64,000 nt of DNA from Streptomyces gardneri (GTDB lineage Bacteria; Actinomycetota; Actinomycetes; Streptomycetales; Streptomycetaceae), in the NCBI RefSeq assembly GCF_006539185.1, contig NZ_BJMN01000027.1, positions 1 to 64,000 on the forward strand, in the 5' to 3' direction. The position numbers and the translations under genes are program-made. Positions 52,875-64,000 of the stretch are shown piece after piece (within the stretch, counting starts at the first letter, position 1; every line of letters begins with the position of its first letter). The notes beneath the pieces were generated by a model. That model was given only the letters and a program-made list of their open reading frames with translations. It was not told where the DNA came from and did not search any database.

Positions 52875-54296
52875 ATGCACGCGACGAGGACGGCGAAGAC
52901 AGCGGCGAGGAAGCCGGAAGGGGCGAGGGAGCCGGAGGGCACGAGCGACCGAAGGCCCCGCACCCGCGGCGGGTTCCTCCTGCTCGGCGGCGTGCAGATG
53001 ACGCTCATCTTCACGCTCGCCGCTCTCGCCGTCCCCCTCCCCCGCATCGGCGCCGAGTTCCGGCTCGACCGCGCCGACCTGATCCTGCTGAGCGCCGCCT
53101 ACGGACTGACCTTCGCCGGACTGCTCCTGCTCGGCGGCCGACTCGCCGACCGCTTCGGCGGACGCCGGACCCTCACCGCCGGGCTCGTGGTCTTCGGCGC
53201 CGCCTCCGCGGCCGCGCCCCTCGCCCCCGGGTACGAGGCGCTGCTCGCCGCCCGCTTCGGGCAGGGCGTCGGCGCGGCGCTCGTCGCCCCGGCCGCGATG
53301 GCCGTGCTCCGGGCACTGTTCCCGGCGCCGGCCGCGTACGGCAGGGCGATGGCCACCTGGGGCGGGCTCTCCGTGCTCGGCGCGACCGCCGGGAACCTGC
53401 TCTCGGGGGTGATCTCGGCCGCCTCCTCCTGGCGCGGCACCTTCGCCGTACCGGTCGCCGTGACCCTCGCCGCGCTGCTCCTCGCGCCCCGGCTGCTGCC
53501 CGCGACCCCGCCCGGCACGGTGCGGACCCTGGACCCGCCCGGCGCGGGCCGGACCCTGGACCTGCCCGGCGCGCTGCTCGCGACCGCCGGGATCACGCTC
53601 GCCAGCTTCGGGCTCGTCCTCACCGACGCCCACCCCTGGGGCTCCGCCCCGGTCCTCGTCCCCCTGCTCACCGGTCTCGCCCTCCTCGCCGCCTTCGCGG
53701 CGGTGGAACGGCGGACGGCCGACCCGCTCCTGCCGCCGGACTTCCTGCGCGACGGCCGCCGCCTCCTGGGGCTCGCGGCGATCGGGCTCACGGCCGCCGG
53801 GACGGCGACGGTCTTCGTCCTGCTGTCCCTCGCCCTCCAGGAAGGCCGCGGCTGGTCCGCGCTCCTCACCTCCGCCGCCTTCGTGCCCTTCGCGGTCGCC
53901 CTGCTCGGCTCGGGCCGCCTCGCGGGCCCGCTGATCGGGCGGTTCGGCCCCGGCCGGGTGACCGGCGCCGGGCTCGGCGCGGCCGCCGCCGGGCTCGCGC
54001 TGCTCGCCGCGACCGGCTTCGACGGCTCGATCCCGTACGCGTACGGGCTGCTGCCCGGCCTCCTGCTGCTGCCGGCCGGTGGCGCCCTGTCCTTCGCGGG
54101 CGCCGCCGTCCTCGCCACCGACGGCGTCCCTGCGCACCGCGCGGGGCTCGCGGGCGGCGTCCTGAACACGGCGATGGAGCTCGGGCCGACCGTGCTCTTC
54201 GCCGCACTGCTCACCCTCGGCGGCGACGCGGTGTCGCTGGCGGCCGCGGCCGTCCTCTTCACCGCCCTCGCGGTCACCACGATCCGTACCAAGTAG
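52875..54296 (+). CDS. MFS drug exporter, 14-helix DHA2-type
   Basis: 473 aa with 12-14 hydrophobic segments. Conserved motif A-like RLADRFGGRRTLTAG lies after helix 2, and WRGTFAVPVAVTLAALLLAP reads as the helix 5-6 region. Such proteins expel drugs by proton antiport. ATG 52875 follows GGGGGGA. It lies between the TetR gene and the SDR, and the operator upstream implies derepression by a toxic ligand that is also the pump substrate. Confidence 0.88.
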   Translation: MHATRTAKTAARKPEGAREPEGTSDRRPRTRGGFLLLGGVQMTLIFTLAALAVPLPRIGAEFRLDRADLILLSAAYGLTFAGLLLLGGRLADRFGGRRTLTAGLVVFGAASAAAPLAPGYEALLAARFGQGVGAALVAPAAMAVLRALFPAPAAYGRAMATWGGLSVLGATAGNLLSGVISAASSWRGTFAVPVAVTLAALLLAPRLLPATPPGTVRTLDPPGAGRTLDLPGALLATAGITLASFGLVLTDAHPWGSAPVLVPLLTGLALLAAFAAVERRTADPLLPPDFLRDGRRLLGLAAIGLTAAGTATVFVLLSLALQEGRGWSALLTSAAFVPFAVALLGSGRLAGPLIGRFGPGRVTGAGLGAAAAGLALLAATGFDGSIPYAYGLLPGLLLLPAGGALSFAGAAVLATDGVPAHRAGLAGGVLNTAMELGPTVLFAALLTLGGDAVSLAAAAVLFTALAVTTIRTK

Positions 54297-54322
54297 ACGC
54301 ATTCACAGGGGAGTCCATCACC

Positions 54323-55084
54323 ATGTCCGCACGCTTCACCGACCGCACCGTCCTCGTCACCGGCGCCGGTTCCGGCCTCGGCCGGGCCATCGCCCTCGCC
54401 TTCGCCGCCGAGGGCGCGAGGGTCGTCGCCGCCGGCCGGACCGCCGGGCCGCTCGACGCGACGGTCGCCCTGATCGAGGCCGCCGGGGGCACCGCGGCCG
54501 CGGTCACGGCCGACGTGTCCGGCGCGGAGTCCACGCGCGAGCTGGTCCGCCGCACGGTCGAGCTCTTCGGGGGTCTCGACGTCGCCGTCAACAACGCCGG
54601 GGTCTTCCGGGGCGGTCACAGCGCGGCCGACTTCCCCCTGGAGGACTGGCAGACGCTGCTCGACATCAACGTGACGGGGGTGCTGCACGCCCTCCAGGCC
54701 GAGGTGGCGCACATGCGGGCGCACGGCGGCGGGGCGATCGTGAACATCTCGTCGAACCTGGGTCCGCACGTCCGGATCCCGGGAGTCTTCGGCTACCAGG
54801 TCTCGAAGGCGGCCGTCTCGGCCCTCACCCGGGCCGCGGCCCTGGACCACATCGCCGACGGGGTCCGGATCAACGCGGTCAGCCCGGGCGCCTCGGAGTC
54901 CTCGATGTCGCTCCTGCCGGGCGAGACCGAGGCCGAGCGGGAGGTCCGGATGAAGGAGCAGTCTCCGCTGGGCCGGATCTCGTCGGCCGCCGAGGTCGCG
55001 GCGGCCGTCCTGTACCTCGCCTCGGACGCCGCGGGCTCCGCCGTCGGCACCGACCTGGTGATCGACGGCGGGGTCTCCGCCTGA
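54323..55084 (+). CDS. SDR-family oxidoreductase
   Basis: 253 aa classical short-chain dehydrogenase. The cofactor motif is TGAGSGLGRAIALAFA, then NNAG, catalytic Ser in IVNISSNLG, and YxxxK in GYQVSKAAVSALTRA. It probably prefers NADP(H), since Arg follows the second strand (AAGRTAG). ATG 54323 is 26 bp after the MFS stop, so it is in the same transcript. The TetR-MFS-SDR set suggests detoxification by export and reduction; the substrate is unknown. Confidence 0.92.
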   Translation: MSARFTDRTVLVTGAGSGLGRAIALAFAAEGARVVAAGRTAGPLDATVALIEAAGGTAAAVTADVSGAESTRELVRRTVELFGGLDVAVNNAGVFRGGHSAADFPLEDWQTLLDINVTGVLHALQAEVAHMRAHGGGAIVNISSNLGPHVRIPGVFGYQVSKAAVSALTRAAALDHIADGVRINAVSPGASESSMSLLPGETEAEREVRMKEQSPLGRISSAAEVAAAVLYLASDAAGSAVGTDLVIDGGVSA

Positions 55085-55114
55085 CGTACGAGCGACGCGG
55101 GGGCCGGTCGGGGC

Positions 55115-55528
55115 TCAGCCCTGGGCGGCCTTCGGGTCCATCCAGAAGACCTCCCAGTGGTGGCCGTCCGGGTCCGCGAAGGAGCGGCCGTACATGAAGC
55201 CCATGTCCATCGGCTCCTTCGCCGGGGAGCCGCCGGCGGCGAGGGCCGCGTCGGCCAGCTCGTCGGCCTTCTCCTTGCTCTCGGCGCTCAGCGTGATGAG
55301 CACCTCGGTGGCCTTCGTGGCGTCGGAGATGTCCTTGCCCGGGGCGGTGAAGCTCTTGAACTTCTCCTCGGTGAGCAGCATCGCGAAGATCGTGTCGCTG
55401 ATGACGACACACGCGGCGGTCTCGTCGGTGAAGTTCGGGTTGATGGAGTAGCCGAGCTTCTCGTAGAAGGCCTTGCTGGTGTCGAGGTCCTTCACGGGCA
55501 GGTTCACGAAGATCATCTGCGGGGCCAT
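55115..55528 (-). CDS. VOC/glyoxalase-bleomycin resistance-type protein
   Basis: 137 aa: MIFVNLPVKDLDTSKAFYEK, then FAMLLTEEKFKSFT and FMYGRSFADPDGHHWEVFWM, the two-beta-alpha module pattern of the family. The residues that bind metal in glyoxalase are partly altered. It converges with the SDR gene, 30 bp apart. Confidence 0.87.
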   Translation of the reverse strand: MAPQMIFVNLPVKDLDTSKAFYEKLGYSINPNFTDETAACVVISDTIFAMLLTEEKFKSFTAPGKDISDATKATEVLITLSAESKEKADELADAALAAGGSPAKEPMDMGFMYGRSFADPDGHHWEVFWMDPKAAQG

Positions 55529-55651
55529 GACGTGCTCTCTTCCGTCGGGCGGCCGGGGTGCTCGGTGCGTTCCGGCGCTGTCGAGAGGTAAGACGGGCGT
55601 CCCGCCCGGAACTCATCGCTCTCCCGGGAAATTCTCCGAAGGTTTCCTCGG

Positions 55652-56104
55652 TCAGGCCACCGAGCGCAGCTCGAACGCCGCCAACGGGACGAATCCCCCG
55701 CCCCCGCCGTCGGTCGCCGCGTCCGGCCCGGCCAGCCGCCGCAGCATCGCGACGGCGATCCGCTCGCCCTGCGCCTTGGCCCGCTCGGCCGTCGGGCCCT
55801 GGTGGAGGCCGTCGACGGTGGCGTGCCAGAGCTGCGTCCAGCGCCCGAAGTGAGCGGCGGTGAGCGGGCGCGCGGAGTGGAGGGCGGCGTGCGGCGCGAA
55901 GGCGTCCCGGCCGTAGTCGGCGGTGCGGAAGAGGGCGCGCTCCCAGAAGTCGGTGATCCTCGGCAGATGGACCTCCAGGTCCGTGCCGGCGATCTCGGTG
56001 AAGAAGGGACCGATCAGCGGGTCCGCGAAGGCGGCCGTGTAGAAGCGGCGCAGGATGACGTCGAGGTCGTCGCGGTCGCCGATGTCCCGGGTGGTGGAGC
56101 GCAT
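55652..56104 (-). CDS. Group III (trHb3) truncated haemoglobin
   Basis: 150 aa: DLDVILRRFYTAAFADPLIG, then PFFTEI, WERALFRTADYGRDAFAPHA, ending LTAAHFGRWTQLWHATVDGL. The order fits truncated haemoglobins of class 3, with the proximal-His segment AAHFGRW. They bind O2 or NO. ATG 56104. The C-terminal Gly-rich tail is longer than usual. A role in NO handling beside the nitrite genes is possible but not shown. Confidence 0.83.
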   Translation of the reverse strand: MRSTTRDIGDRDDLDVILRRFYTAAFADPLIGPFFTEIAGTDLEVHLPRITDFWERALFRTADYGRDAFAPHAALHSARPLTAAHFGRWTQLWHATVDGLHQGPTAERAKAQGERIAVAMLRRLAGPDAATDGGGGGFVPLAAFELRSVA

Positions 56105-56336
56105 GCCTCCCAGTCTGCCCGCCCGGCCCCCGTTCCCCCAGTGCCGAACGTCCCGGGCACCCCGTACTCCCCTCACGCCCCCGTCCTCCCTCGGCGCAGC
56201 CCTTCGCCCCGTCCCCGCCTCTTCCACGTCATCGCTTGTTGATGCACCGTCAACGCGGGACTCCTAGGTTCCGGAAGCGCGCGACCCCGCCGCCGACCGG
56301 CGCGGGGCGGTTCATCACCCTCTTCAGGAGTGAGAC

Positions 56337-57494
56337 GTGGAGCGACGCAGTTTCCTGCGTGGAGCGGTCATCGGCACCTCCGCCGCCGCCTTCGGCGGCA
56401 GCCTCTGGCACGGGGCGGCCTTCGCCGCCCCCGCCCAGCCCGGCGCCGGCCCCTACGGGGCGCTCGGTGCGGCGGACTCGAACGGCATCCTGCTGCCGGC
56501 CGGGTTCACCAGCCGGGTGATCGCCCGGTCCGGCCAGACCGTGTCCGGCACCTCCTACACCTGGCACAACGCCCCCGACGGCGGCGCCTGCTTCGTCGAC
56601 GGCACCGGCTGGATCTATGTCTCGAACTCGGAGATCAACCCGAGCGGCGGCGCGAGCGCGGTGAAGTTCAACTCCGCGGGCACGATCACCGGCGCGTACC
56701 GCATCCTCTCCAACACCCGGCAGAACTGCGCGGGCGGCGCCACCCCGTGGAACACCTGGCTCTCCTGCGAGGAGGTGTCCCTCGGCTACGTCTACGAGAC
56801 GAACCCCTGGGGCGGCACCGCGACCCGCCGGGACGCGATGGGCCGGTTCAAGCACGAGGCCGCCGCGGCCGACCCGGTCCGCCAGGCGATCTACCTGACC
56901 GAGGACGAGTCGGACGGCTGCTTCTACCGCTTCCTGCCGACCACCTGGGGCAACCTCTCCTCCGGCACGCTCCAGGTCTTCAAGGCGAGCACGGCCACGT
57001 CCGGCACCTTCACCTGGCAGAACGTGCCGGACCCGGACGGCTCCCCGACCACCACCCGCAACCAGGTCTCCGGCGCCAAGCGCTTCAACGGCGGCGAGGG
57101 CTGCTACTACGCCGACGACACCGTCTGGTTCACCACCAAGGGCGACAACCGCGTCTGGCAGGTCAACCTCGCCGCCGGGACGTACGAGCTGGCCTACGAC
57201 GACTCGCTGGTCTCCGGCGGCGGCGCCCCGCTGACGGGTGTCGACAACGTCACCGGCACCACCTCCGGCGACCTGTTCGTCTCCGAGGACGGCGGCAACA
57301 TGGAGATCTGCGTCATCACCCCGGACGACATCGTCGCCCCGTTCCTCCGGATCACCGGCCAGTCCAGCTCCGAGATCACCGGACCGGCCTTCTCCCCCGA
57401 CGGCTCGCGGCTGTACTTCTCCAGCCAGCGGGGCACGACGGGCAGCTCCTCGGGCGGCATCACCTACGAGGTGACCGGCCCGTTCCGCGCGTAG
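56337..57494 (+). CDS. Tat-exported PhoX/DUF839-type phosphatase-like protein
   Basis: 385 aa. The Tat signal is ERRSFLRGAVIGTSAAAFGG with cleavage near AFAAPAQ. The mature part is a propeller with PhoX/DUF839 landmarks: WNTWLSCEEVSLGYVYETNP, AIYLTEDESDGCFYRFLP, FNGGEGCYYADDTVWFTTKG, SPDGSRLYFSSQR. The Glu and Asp of EDESD match the PhoX metal site. PhoX is an alkaline phosphatase; shorter proteins like this one may have a related but different activity. GTG 56337 follows a GAG-rich ribosome site. Confidence 0.83.
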   Translation: MERRSFLRGAVIGTSAAAFGGSLWHGAAFAAPAQPGAGPYGALGAADSNGILLPAGFTSRVIARSGQTVSGTSYTWHNAPDGGACFVDGTGWIYVSNSEINPSGGASAVKFNSAGTITGAYRILSNTRQNCAGGATPWNTWLSCEEVSLGYVYETNPWGGTATRRDAMGRFKHEAAAADPVRQAIYLTEDESDGCFYRFLPTTWGNLSSGTLQVFKASTATSGTFTWQNVPDPDGSPTTTRNQVSGAKRFNGGEGCYYADDTVWFTTKGDNRVWQVNLAAGTYELAYDDSLVSGGGAPLTGVDNVTGTTSGDLFVSEDGGNMEICVITPDDIVAPFLRITGQSSSEITGPAFSPDGSRLYFSSQRGTTGSSSGGITYEVTGPFRA

Positions 57495-58498
57495 CTCCCC
57501 GTGTGACAGCGCAGTTCCACCGTCCGTTGGGCGCCGCCGAGCAGGGCGGCGCCCAACGGCGTCAGTGTGTGCAGGACCGCGTTTCCGTGGCGCAGGGTCG
57601 CGATGAGCCCTGCCTCCCGGAGCACGCCCGCGTGCTGGCTGGCGGAGGCGAGCGAGACCCCCGCGCGGCGCGCGAGCTCGCTCGTCGTCCCGCCGTCCCC
57701 GATGGCGTGCAGGACCGTCGAGCGGGTCTGGCCGACCAGCTTGGCCAGTGAGGAGCCGCCCGGCTCGCGGACGGTCGGCGCCTCGCCGTGGGTGACGGGG
57801 TAGACGAGGACCGGCGGCAGCGCGGGGTCGCGCAGCACCACGGGTGTCCCCCGGCAGAAGTACGAGGGCTGGAGAAGCAGCCCCCGCCCGTCGAGGTGGA
57901 CGTCCCGGTCGACCGGGTAGTCGGCCTCCAGGACGGGCGCGCGCCAGCGCAGCATCGGCGGCAGCGAGGCGAGCAGTTCGTCGGCTCCGCCGTCGAGCAG
58001 GGCCCGGCCGCGGCGCGCCCGGTCGGCCTCGACACGGGCCCGGATGTGCGGCCAGTACGGCTCGATCGCGGCCCGGTGATAGCTCCGCAGCGCCCCCACG
58101 AGCCGGTCGAAGGGCTCCCCTCCGCCGTCGGCGAGGGCGCGCAGCGAATGGGGCACGGTCCGGGCGCCGGAGCGGTCCGCGGCGAGCAGGGAGAGCTCGC
58201 CGCGGAGCCGGCCGGCGTCGGTCGCGCGGATCGCCTGGAGGCCCTCGTCGAGGCCGTGGACGCCTTCGGCGGGCGTCAGGAAGTCGGGAAAATAGCCGCG
58301 GCTGGGAACGAGCGCGGCGAGGAGGCGGGTCTCACCGCCGAGCCTCGCCCGGGCCGCCGAGCGCCATTCCCGGTAGACGACGGATCCGCGCCGGTCCCTT
58401 AAGCGGTGAAAGCTGAGAATGGTTTCCCACAGAACATCCGGTCGGGCGGCCGTCCGCACCCCCGCCAAGTCGTTTCCGGTGAAATGAATCCGCAGCAT
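57464..58498 (-). CDS. ArsR-type winged-helix regulator with DUF5937-like N-terminal domain
   Basis: 344 aa. The C-terminal winged helix (GDGGTTSELARRAGVSLASA, then SQHAGVLREAGLIATLRHGN) is ArsR-like. The N-terminal 250 residues (RIHFTGNDLAGVRTAARPDV; WETILSFHRLRDRRG) are of the type common in Streptomyces one-component regulators. No metal-binding Cys cluster is seen. The 3' end overlaps the phosphatase gene tail-to-tail by 31 bp. ATG 58498. The target is unknown. Confidence 0.82.
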   Translation of the reverse strand: MLRIHFTGNDLAGVRTAARPDVLWETILSFHRLRDRRGSVVYREWRSAARARLGGETRLLAALVPSRGYFPDFLTPAEGVHGLDEGLQAIRATDAGRLRGELSLLAADRSGARTVPHSLRALADGGGEPFDRLVGALRSYHRAAIEPYWPHIRARVEADRARRGRALLDGGADELLASLPPMLRWRAPVLEADYPVDRDVHLDGRGLLLQPSYFCRGTPVVLRDPALPPVLVYPVTHGEAPTVREPGGSSLAKLVGQTRSTVLHAIGDGGTTSELARRAGVSLASASQHAGVLREAGLIATLRHGNAVLHTLTPLGAALLGGAQRTVELRCHTGSYARNGPVTS

Positions 58499-58907
58499 GA
58501 CGTCCCCACCTGTGCACTCGCAACCACCCCCGACGACGAGTATGCACAGCATCACAGCACGTTACCAGGGTGTTTCAGCCACAGTTGAAAAGCATCGCGG
58601 CGATCAGGGGAGAAACGAAAAGCTGTGCGGGTCGGGCAGGAAACCTTCAGGACCGAGGTGACGTGGCGAAGACCGTGGGGGGCTTTGCGCGTCCGGCGGC
58701 GGTCGGCGAGGTTGCGGCTCACCTGCCCGACATCGGTAAAGGGCGCGGCCTCCGGGTGGGGATCCGGGGGTCGCGCCCGCCCCGTTCTTTGCGTCGAGGA
58801 AACAGAAAAGTTCAATGGCCAATAATTCAATCGGCCGAAATTGAACACGAACTCACATCTGACCGACGGGCAAGCAAAATGAGCGGCCTCGATCGGGGCG
58901 AAATACG
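58499..58907. other. Intergenic region, no protein gene; candidate small-RNA region
   Basis: About 400 bp. From 58800 it is AT-rich for this genome and contains GTTCAAT (58810-58816) and ATTGAAC (58840-58846) as an inverted repeat. It precedes a strong hairpin at 58908-58945. Reading frames crossing it are not credible because they run through the hairpin and lack codon bias. Confidence 0.5.
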
Positions 58908-58945
58908 ACGGGGCGGACACCTCCGCACAAAGGTGTCCGCCCCGT
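58908..58945 (+). terminator. Strong 15-bp-stem hairpin terminator
   Basis: ACGGGGCGGACACCT and AGGTGTCCGCCCCGT pair perfectly across an 8-base loop, followed by CTCTCTTT on the plus strand. No protein gene on the plus strand ends here, so it may terminate a short transcript from the AT-rich region at 58800-58900, or insulate both sides. Confidence 0.65.
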
Positions 58946-59027
58946 CTCTCTTTGGTGCCCGAGGCCGCCGCCCGTCGGTGAGGGTCGAAAGTGACCGACG
59001 GCGGCCCCGGTGGTTCCGCTATTTCCG

Positions 59028-59152
59028 CTGCTGAACGGGGGTTCAGCAGGGATCGACACCGCTGCTGAACCGGCGTTCAGCAGGGGTGGGTACTGCTGCT
59101 GAACCGGCGTTCAGGAGGGCCCGACCGCCACTCCTGAACCCCGGTTCAGCAG
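59028..59152. repeat. Four-copy 34-bp palindrome array
   Basis: Four 22-bp palindromes, CTGCTGAAC-N4-GTTCAGCAG, start at 59028, 59062, 59096 and 59131, giving periods of 34, 34 and 35 bp. Copies 1 and 2 are perfect; copies 3 and 4 each have one changed base, in arms that complement each other (GTTCAGGAG and CTCCTGAAC), so they can also pair across units. The array ends 4 bp before the ppdK stop. Confidence 0.8.
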
Positions 59153-59155
59153 GAC

Positions 59156-61867
<2,712 letters not shown>

Positions 61868-62106
61868 GTGTCCCGACTCCTCGATGACTCGGTTGGCTGC
61901 CCTGACGGCGAGGAACATACCCAGATCGAAGGCGTCTGTGGAGGTACGCCTGCCGGTCACATGGTCTTAACCACCCGTCCGCCAGCACATCGAAAGTAAC
62001 TGAGAGGTAGCTTCCGCTTTCAGGCCCCGAAGCTCAGATGACCCAAACTAGAGGTTTAGCGCTCAGACGAGCGCCCATCCGAGCACTTGCGTTCACTTCT
62101 TGAACG

Positions 62107-62136
62107 CAAAAAGGGTGGCACCCGGTGCCACCCTTC
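62107..62136 (-). terminator. Rho-independent terminator downstream of dusB
   Basis: On the minus strand AAGGGTGGCACC and GGTGCCACCCTT form a long stem followed by TTTTT. It lies about 100 bp downstream of the dusB stop. The 366 bp between dusB and ppdK hold this terminator and the ppdK promoter region and no gene. Confidence 0.85.
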
Positions 62137-62233
62137 AGGCGATGCAGCCGTCCGTAACCTGCTCATGTGAGCGCCACCCCCCTCAGGGGTGGCGAGGATC
62201 ACTCCTCAGGAAAGGTCGATTCCCGCACGGATC

Positions 62234-63370
62234 TCACCCGCCGGACGTGTCCAGCTCGGCGTCCTCGCTCACGCCCGAGCAGTCGTAAGGGTCCTTCAAC
62301 CAGCCATCCGGCAGGACGACTCGGTTGTTTCCGGACGTACGGCCCCGAGGACCGTCCGCACCCACGGGCCACGGCTGGTCCAGGTCGAGCTCGCTCAACT
62401 GAGCGCGGAGCTCGTCCAGGGAGGAGGTGATGGCGAGCTTCTTGCGCATCTCGGAACCGACCGCGAAGCCCTTCAGGTACCAGGCCACGTGCTTGCGGAA
62501 GTCGATGACACCGCGTGCCTCGTCGCCGAGCCACTCGCCGAGCAGCCGCGCGTGCCGCACCATCGCGTCCGCGACCACGCGCAGACCCGGCTGCGCGTAC
62601 TCGCCGGTGCCCTCGAAGCCCGCCACGAGGTCGCCGAAGAGCCACGGACGGCCCAGGCAGCCGCGCCCGACGACCACGCCGTCGCAGCCCGTCTCCCGCA
62701 TCATCCGCAGGGCGTCGTCGGCCGACCAGATGTCGCCGTTGCCGAGCACCGGGATCTCGGGCACGTGCTCCTTGAGGCGCGCGATGGCGTCCCAGTCCGC
62801 CGTACCGCCGTAGTGCTGGGCCGCCGTCCGCCCGTGCAGGGCGATCGCCGTGACACCCTCCTCGACCGCGATCCGGCCCGCGTCGAGGTAGGTGATGTGG
62901 TCGTCGTCGATGCCCTTGCGCATCTTCATCGTGACCGGCAGGTCGCCCGCGTTGCCCACGGCCTCGTTCAGGATCGCGCGCAGCAGCGGCCGCTTGTAGG
63001 GCAGGGCAGAGCCGCCGCCCTTCCGCGTCACCTTGGGGACCGGGCAGCCGAAGTTCAGGTCGATGTGGTCGGCGAGGTCCTCGTCGACGATCATCCGCAC
63101 GGCCTTGCCGACCGTCACGGGGTCCACCCCGTACAGCTGGATCGAGCGCGGCTTCTCGGTCTCGTCGAACCGGATGAGCTGCATCGTCTTCTCGTTGCGC
63201 TCGACCAGGGCGCGCGTCGTGATCATCTCGCTCACGAACAGCCCCTTGCCGCCGCTGAACTCACGACAGAGGGTACGGAAGGGGGCGTTGGTGATGCCGG
63301 CCATCGGGGCGAGCACCACCGGCGGCTGCACGATGTGCGGCCCGATGGCGAGGGGGGTGAACGCGGTCAT
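62234..63370 (-). CDS. dusB: tRNA-dihydrouridine synthase DusB
   Basis: 378 aa FMN-dependent TIM barrel: VLAPMAGITNAPFRTLCREF, IDLNFGCPVPKVTRKGGGSA (catalytic Cys in GCP), MKMRKGIDD, LHGRTAAQHYGGTADWDAI, VLGNGDIW and GVVVGRGCLGRPW (phosphate loop). It reduces uridines in the tRNA D-loop. The C-terminal extension beyond ~330 is longer and Gly/Pro-rich. ATG 63370. Confidence 0.93.
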   Translation of the reverse strand: MTAFTPLAIGPHIVQPPVVLAPMAGITNAPFRTLCREFSGGKGLFVSEMITTRALVERNEKTMQLIRFDETEKPRSIQLYGVDPVTVGKAVRMIVDEDLADHIDLNFGCPVPKVTRKGGGSALPYKRPLLRAILNEAVGNAGDLPVTMKMRKGIDDDHITYLDAGRIAVEEGVTAIALHGRTAAQHYGGTADWDAIARLKEHVPEIPVLGNGDIWSADDALRMMRETGCDGVVVGRGCLGRPWLFGDLVAGFEGTGEYAQPGLRVVADAMVRHARLLGEWLGDEARGVIDFRKHVAWYLKGFAVGSEMRKKLAITSSLDELRAQLSELDLDQPWPVGADGPRGRTSGNNRVVLPDGWLKDPYDCSGVSEDAELDTSGG

Positions 63371-63432
63371 TCAGCCATTGTCGCGCACTGTGGCGGTCAT
63401 GAGTCAGCCGTACTATCCGCGCATGCCGGAGC

Positions 63433-64000
63433 TCACACGCGCGCGGCTCCCGCTCCCTCGGTCACCAGGGCGAGAAGCCGCTCGACGCCCGCCCGGGTCG
63501 CCTCGTCCACGGGGACGTACGTCACGAGGCACGGCCCGGAGGTCGGGCCGAGCCACAGGTTGGTGTGCTCGAAGCGGAGCACACCGACGAGGGCGTTGTG
63601 GATGACCTTGGTGCGCCCGCCCGGGGCGACCACGTCGTGCCGGGCCCAGATCTCCCGGAACTCGGGCGAGGCCCCTTCGAGCCGCTGGACGAGCGCCTTC
63701 CAGGCGGGCTCCGCCAGGTGCTCGGCCATGGCGGCGCGGAGCTTCCCGGCGAGGATGGGGAGGAGGTCCGGCAGATCGGTGGCGGCGGCCCGGAAGTCCC
63801 GGTCGGTGAAGGCCAGCCAGAGGGAGTTGCGGTCCTCGCGGGGCAGGGCGTCCAGGTCGCGGAAGAGCCGGCCGAAGGTGCGGTTGTACGCGAGGAAGTC
63901 GAACCTGCTGTTCTGGACGGCGGCGGGCAGCGGTTCCAGCTGGTCGAGCATCTTCCGCAGCGCGGGGGTGACGGCCGGGGAGGTCGTCCCGGGGTGCGGA
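63433..64000 (-). CDS. MmyB-type XRE regulator, C-terminal part
   Basis: The visible 188 codons are the MmyB-like ligand-binding domain: ALRKMLDQLEPLPAAVQNSR, FDFLAYNRTFGRLFRDLDAL, then EFREIWARHDVVAPGGRTKV and GVLRFEHTNLWLG. The N-terminal XRE helix-turn-helix lies beyond the window. MmyB-type proteins regulate antibiotic or metabolic genes and may bind fatty acids. The downstream gene on the same strand is dusB, about 60 bp away. Confidence 0.87.
   Translation of the reverse strand, partial: PHPGTTSPAVTPALRKMLDQLEPLPAAVQNSRFDFLAYNRTFGRLFRDLDALPREDRNSLWLAFTDRDFRAAATDLPDLLPILAGKLRAAMAEHLAEPAWKALVQRLEGASPEFREIWARHDVVAPGGRTKVIHNALVGVLRFEHTNLWLGPTSGPCLVTYVPVDEATRAGVERLLALVTEGAGAARV

Noticed and set aside
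58570..59034. Plus-strand frame across the region before ppdK
   Set aside because: It reads through the perfect terminator hairpin at 58908-58945 and has no family signature.

Overview
The window is high-GC actinobacterial chromosome and almost certainly Streptomyces. GTG and TTG starts are common, operons use 4-base ATGA/GTGA overlaps, a group 2 sigma factor gene (hrdA-like) sits beside dnaG, and nasA, nirBD, a SoxR-type FMN reductase and ppdK follow in an order I recognise from Streptomyces core chromosomes. All assignments come from reading the sequence; no database search was possible.

Bases 1-17144 are accessory DNA. A truncated secreted DUF3494 protein with a collagen-like tail runs off the left edge. 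Next to it is a decayed tyrosine integrase whose 3' end abuts a 45-bp copy (2828-2872) of the 3' end of the CAU tRNA gene at 17068-17144. The two copies (43/45 identical) bracket about 14.2 kb that looks like an island at a tRNA. It carries a glycosyltransferase pseudogene, an operon of an NAD(P)-binding protein, a haloalkane-dehalogenase-like hydrolase and a DHFR-like reductase, an S9 peptidase, a DUF4097 protein divergent from an HTH regulator, two LysR regulators, a second DHFR-like reductase, and remnants of a pirin and an NB-ARC ATPase.

From 17.3 kb onward the gene content is core. Two tandem tRNA-Asn genes precede a YtxH-like protein, an FGGY sugar kinase, a heterodimeric ABC exporter, a TerD-like protein, hrdA, dnaG, a FAD oxidoreductase, dgt and a sirohydrochlorin chelatase. 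Then come an acetyltransferase-like protein, an aquaporin-family channel, a SanA/YdcF-type protein, nasA, a gamma-glutamylcyclotransferase and cutA. A second, paralogous ABC exporter lies in an operon with an NADPH-FMN reductase, and a SoxR-box-like palindrome (40814-40833) precedes that operon.

The 40.8-58.5 kb stretch holds an aminotransferase-like gene, a beta-helix protein and a small protein that share an unusual terminal motif, and a membrane-anchored secreted protein next to a class F-type sortase. It continues with a TauE-type permease, a ferric-reductase-like flavoprotein, the nitrite reductase cluster (flavoprotein, nirB, nirD), a TetR/MFS/SDR set with paired operators, a VOC protein, a truncated haemoglobin, a Tat-exported PhoX/DUF839-type protein and a winged-helix regulator. 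The right end has a candidate small-RNA locus, a four-copy 34-bp palindrome array, ppdK, dusB and a partial MmyB-type regulator.

Nitrogen assimilation links distant genes. NasA reduces nitrate, NirBD reduces nitrite, the chelatase could supply siroheme for NirB, and GlnR-like half-site series lie upstream of nasA and of the nirB operon. The most unusual item is the beta-helix/small-protein pair (41643-43780), which may be a homotypic amyloid-type (RHIM/BASS-like) signalling system.
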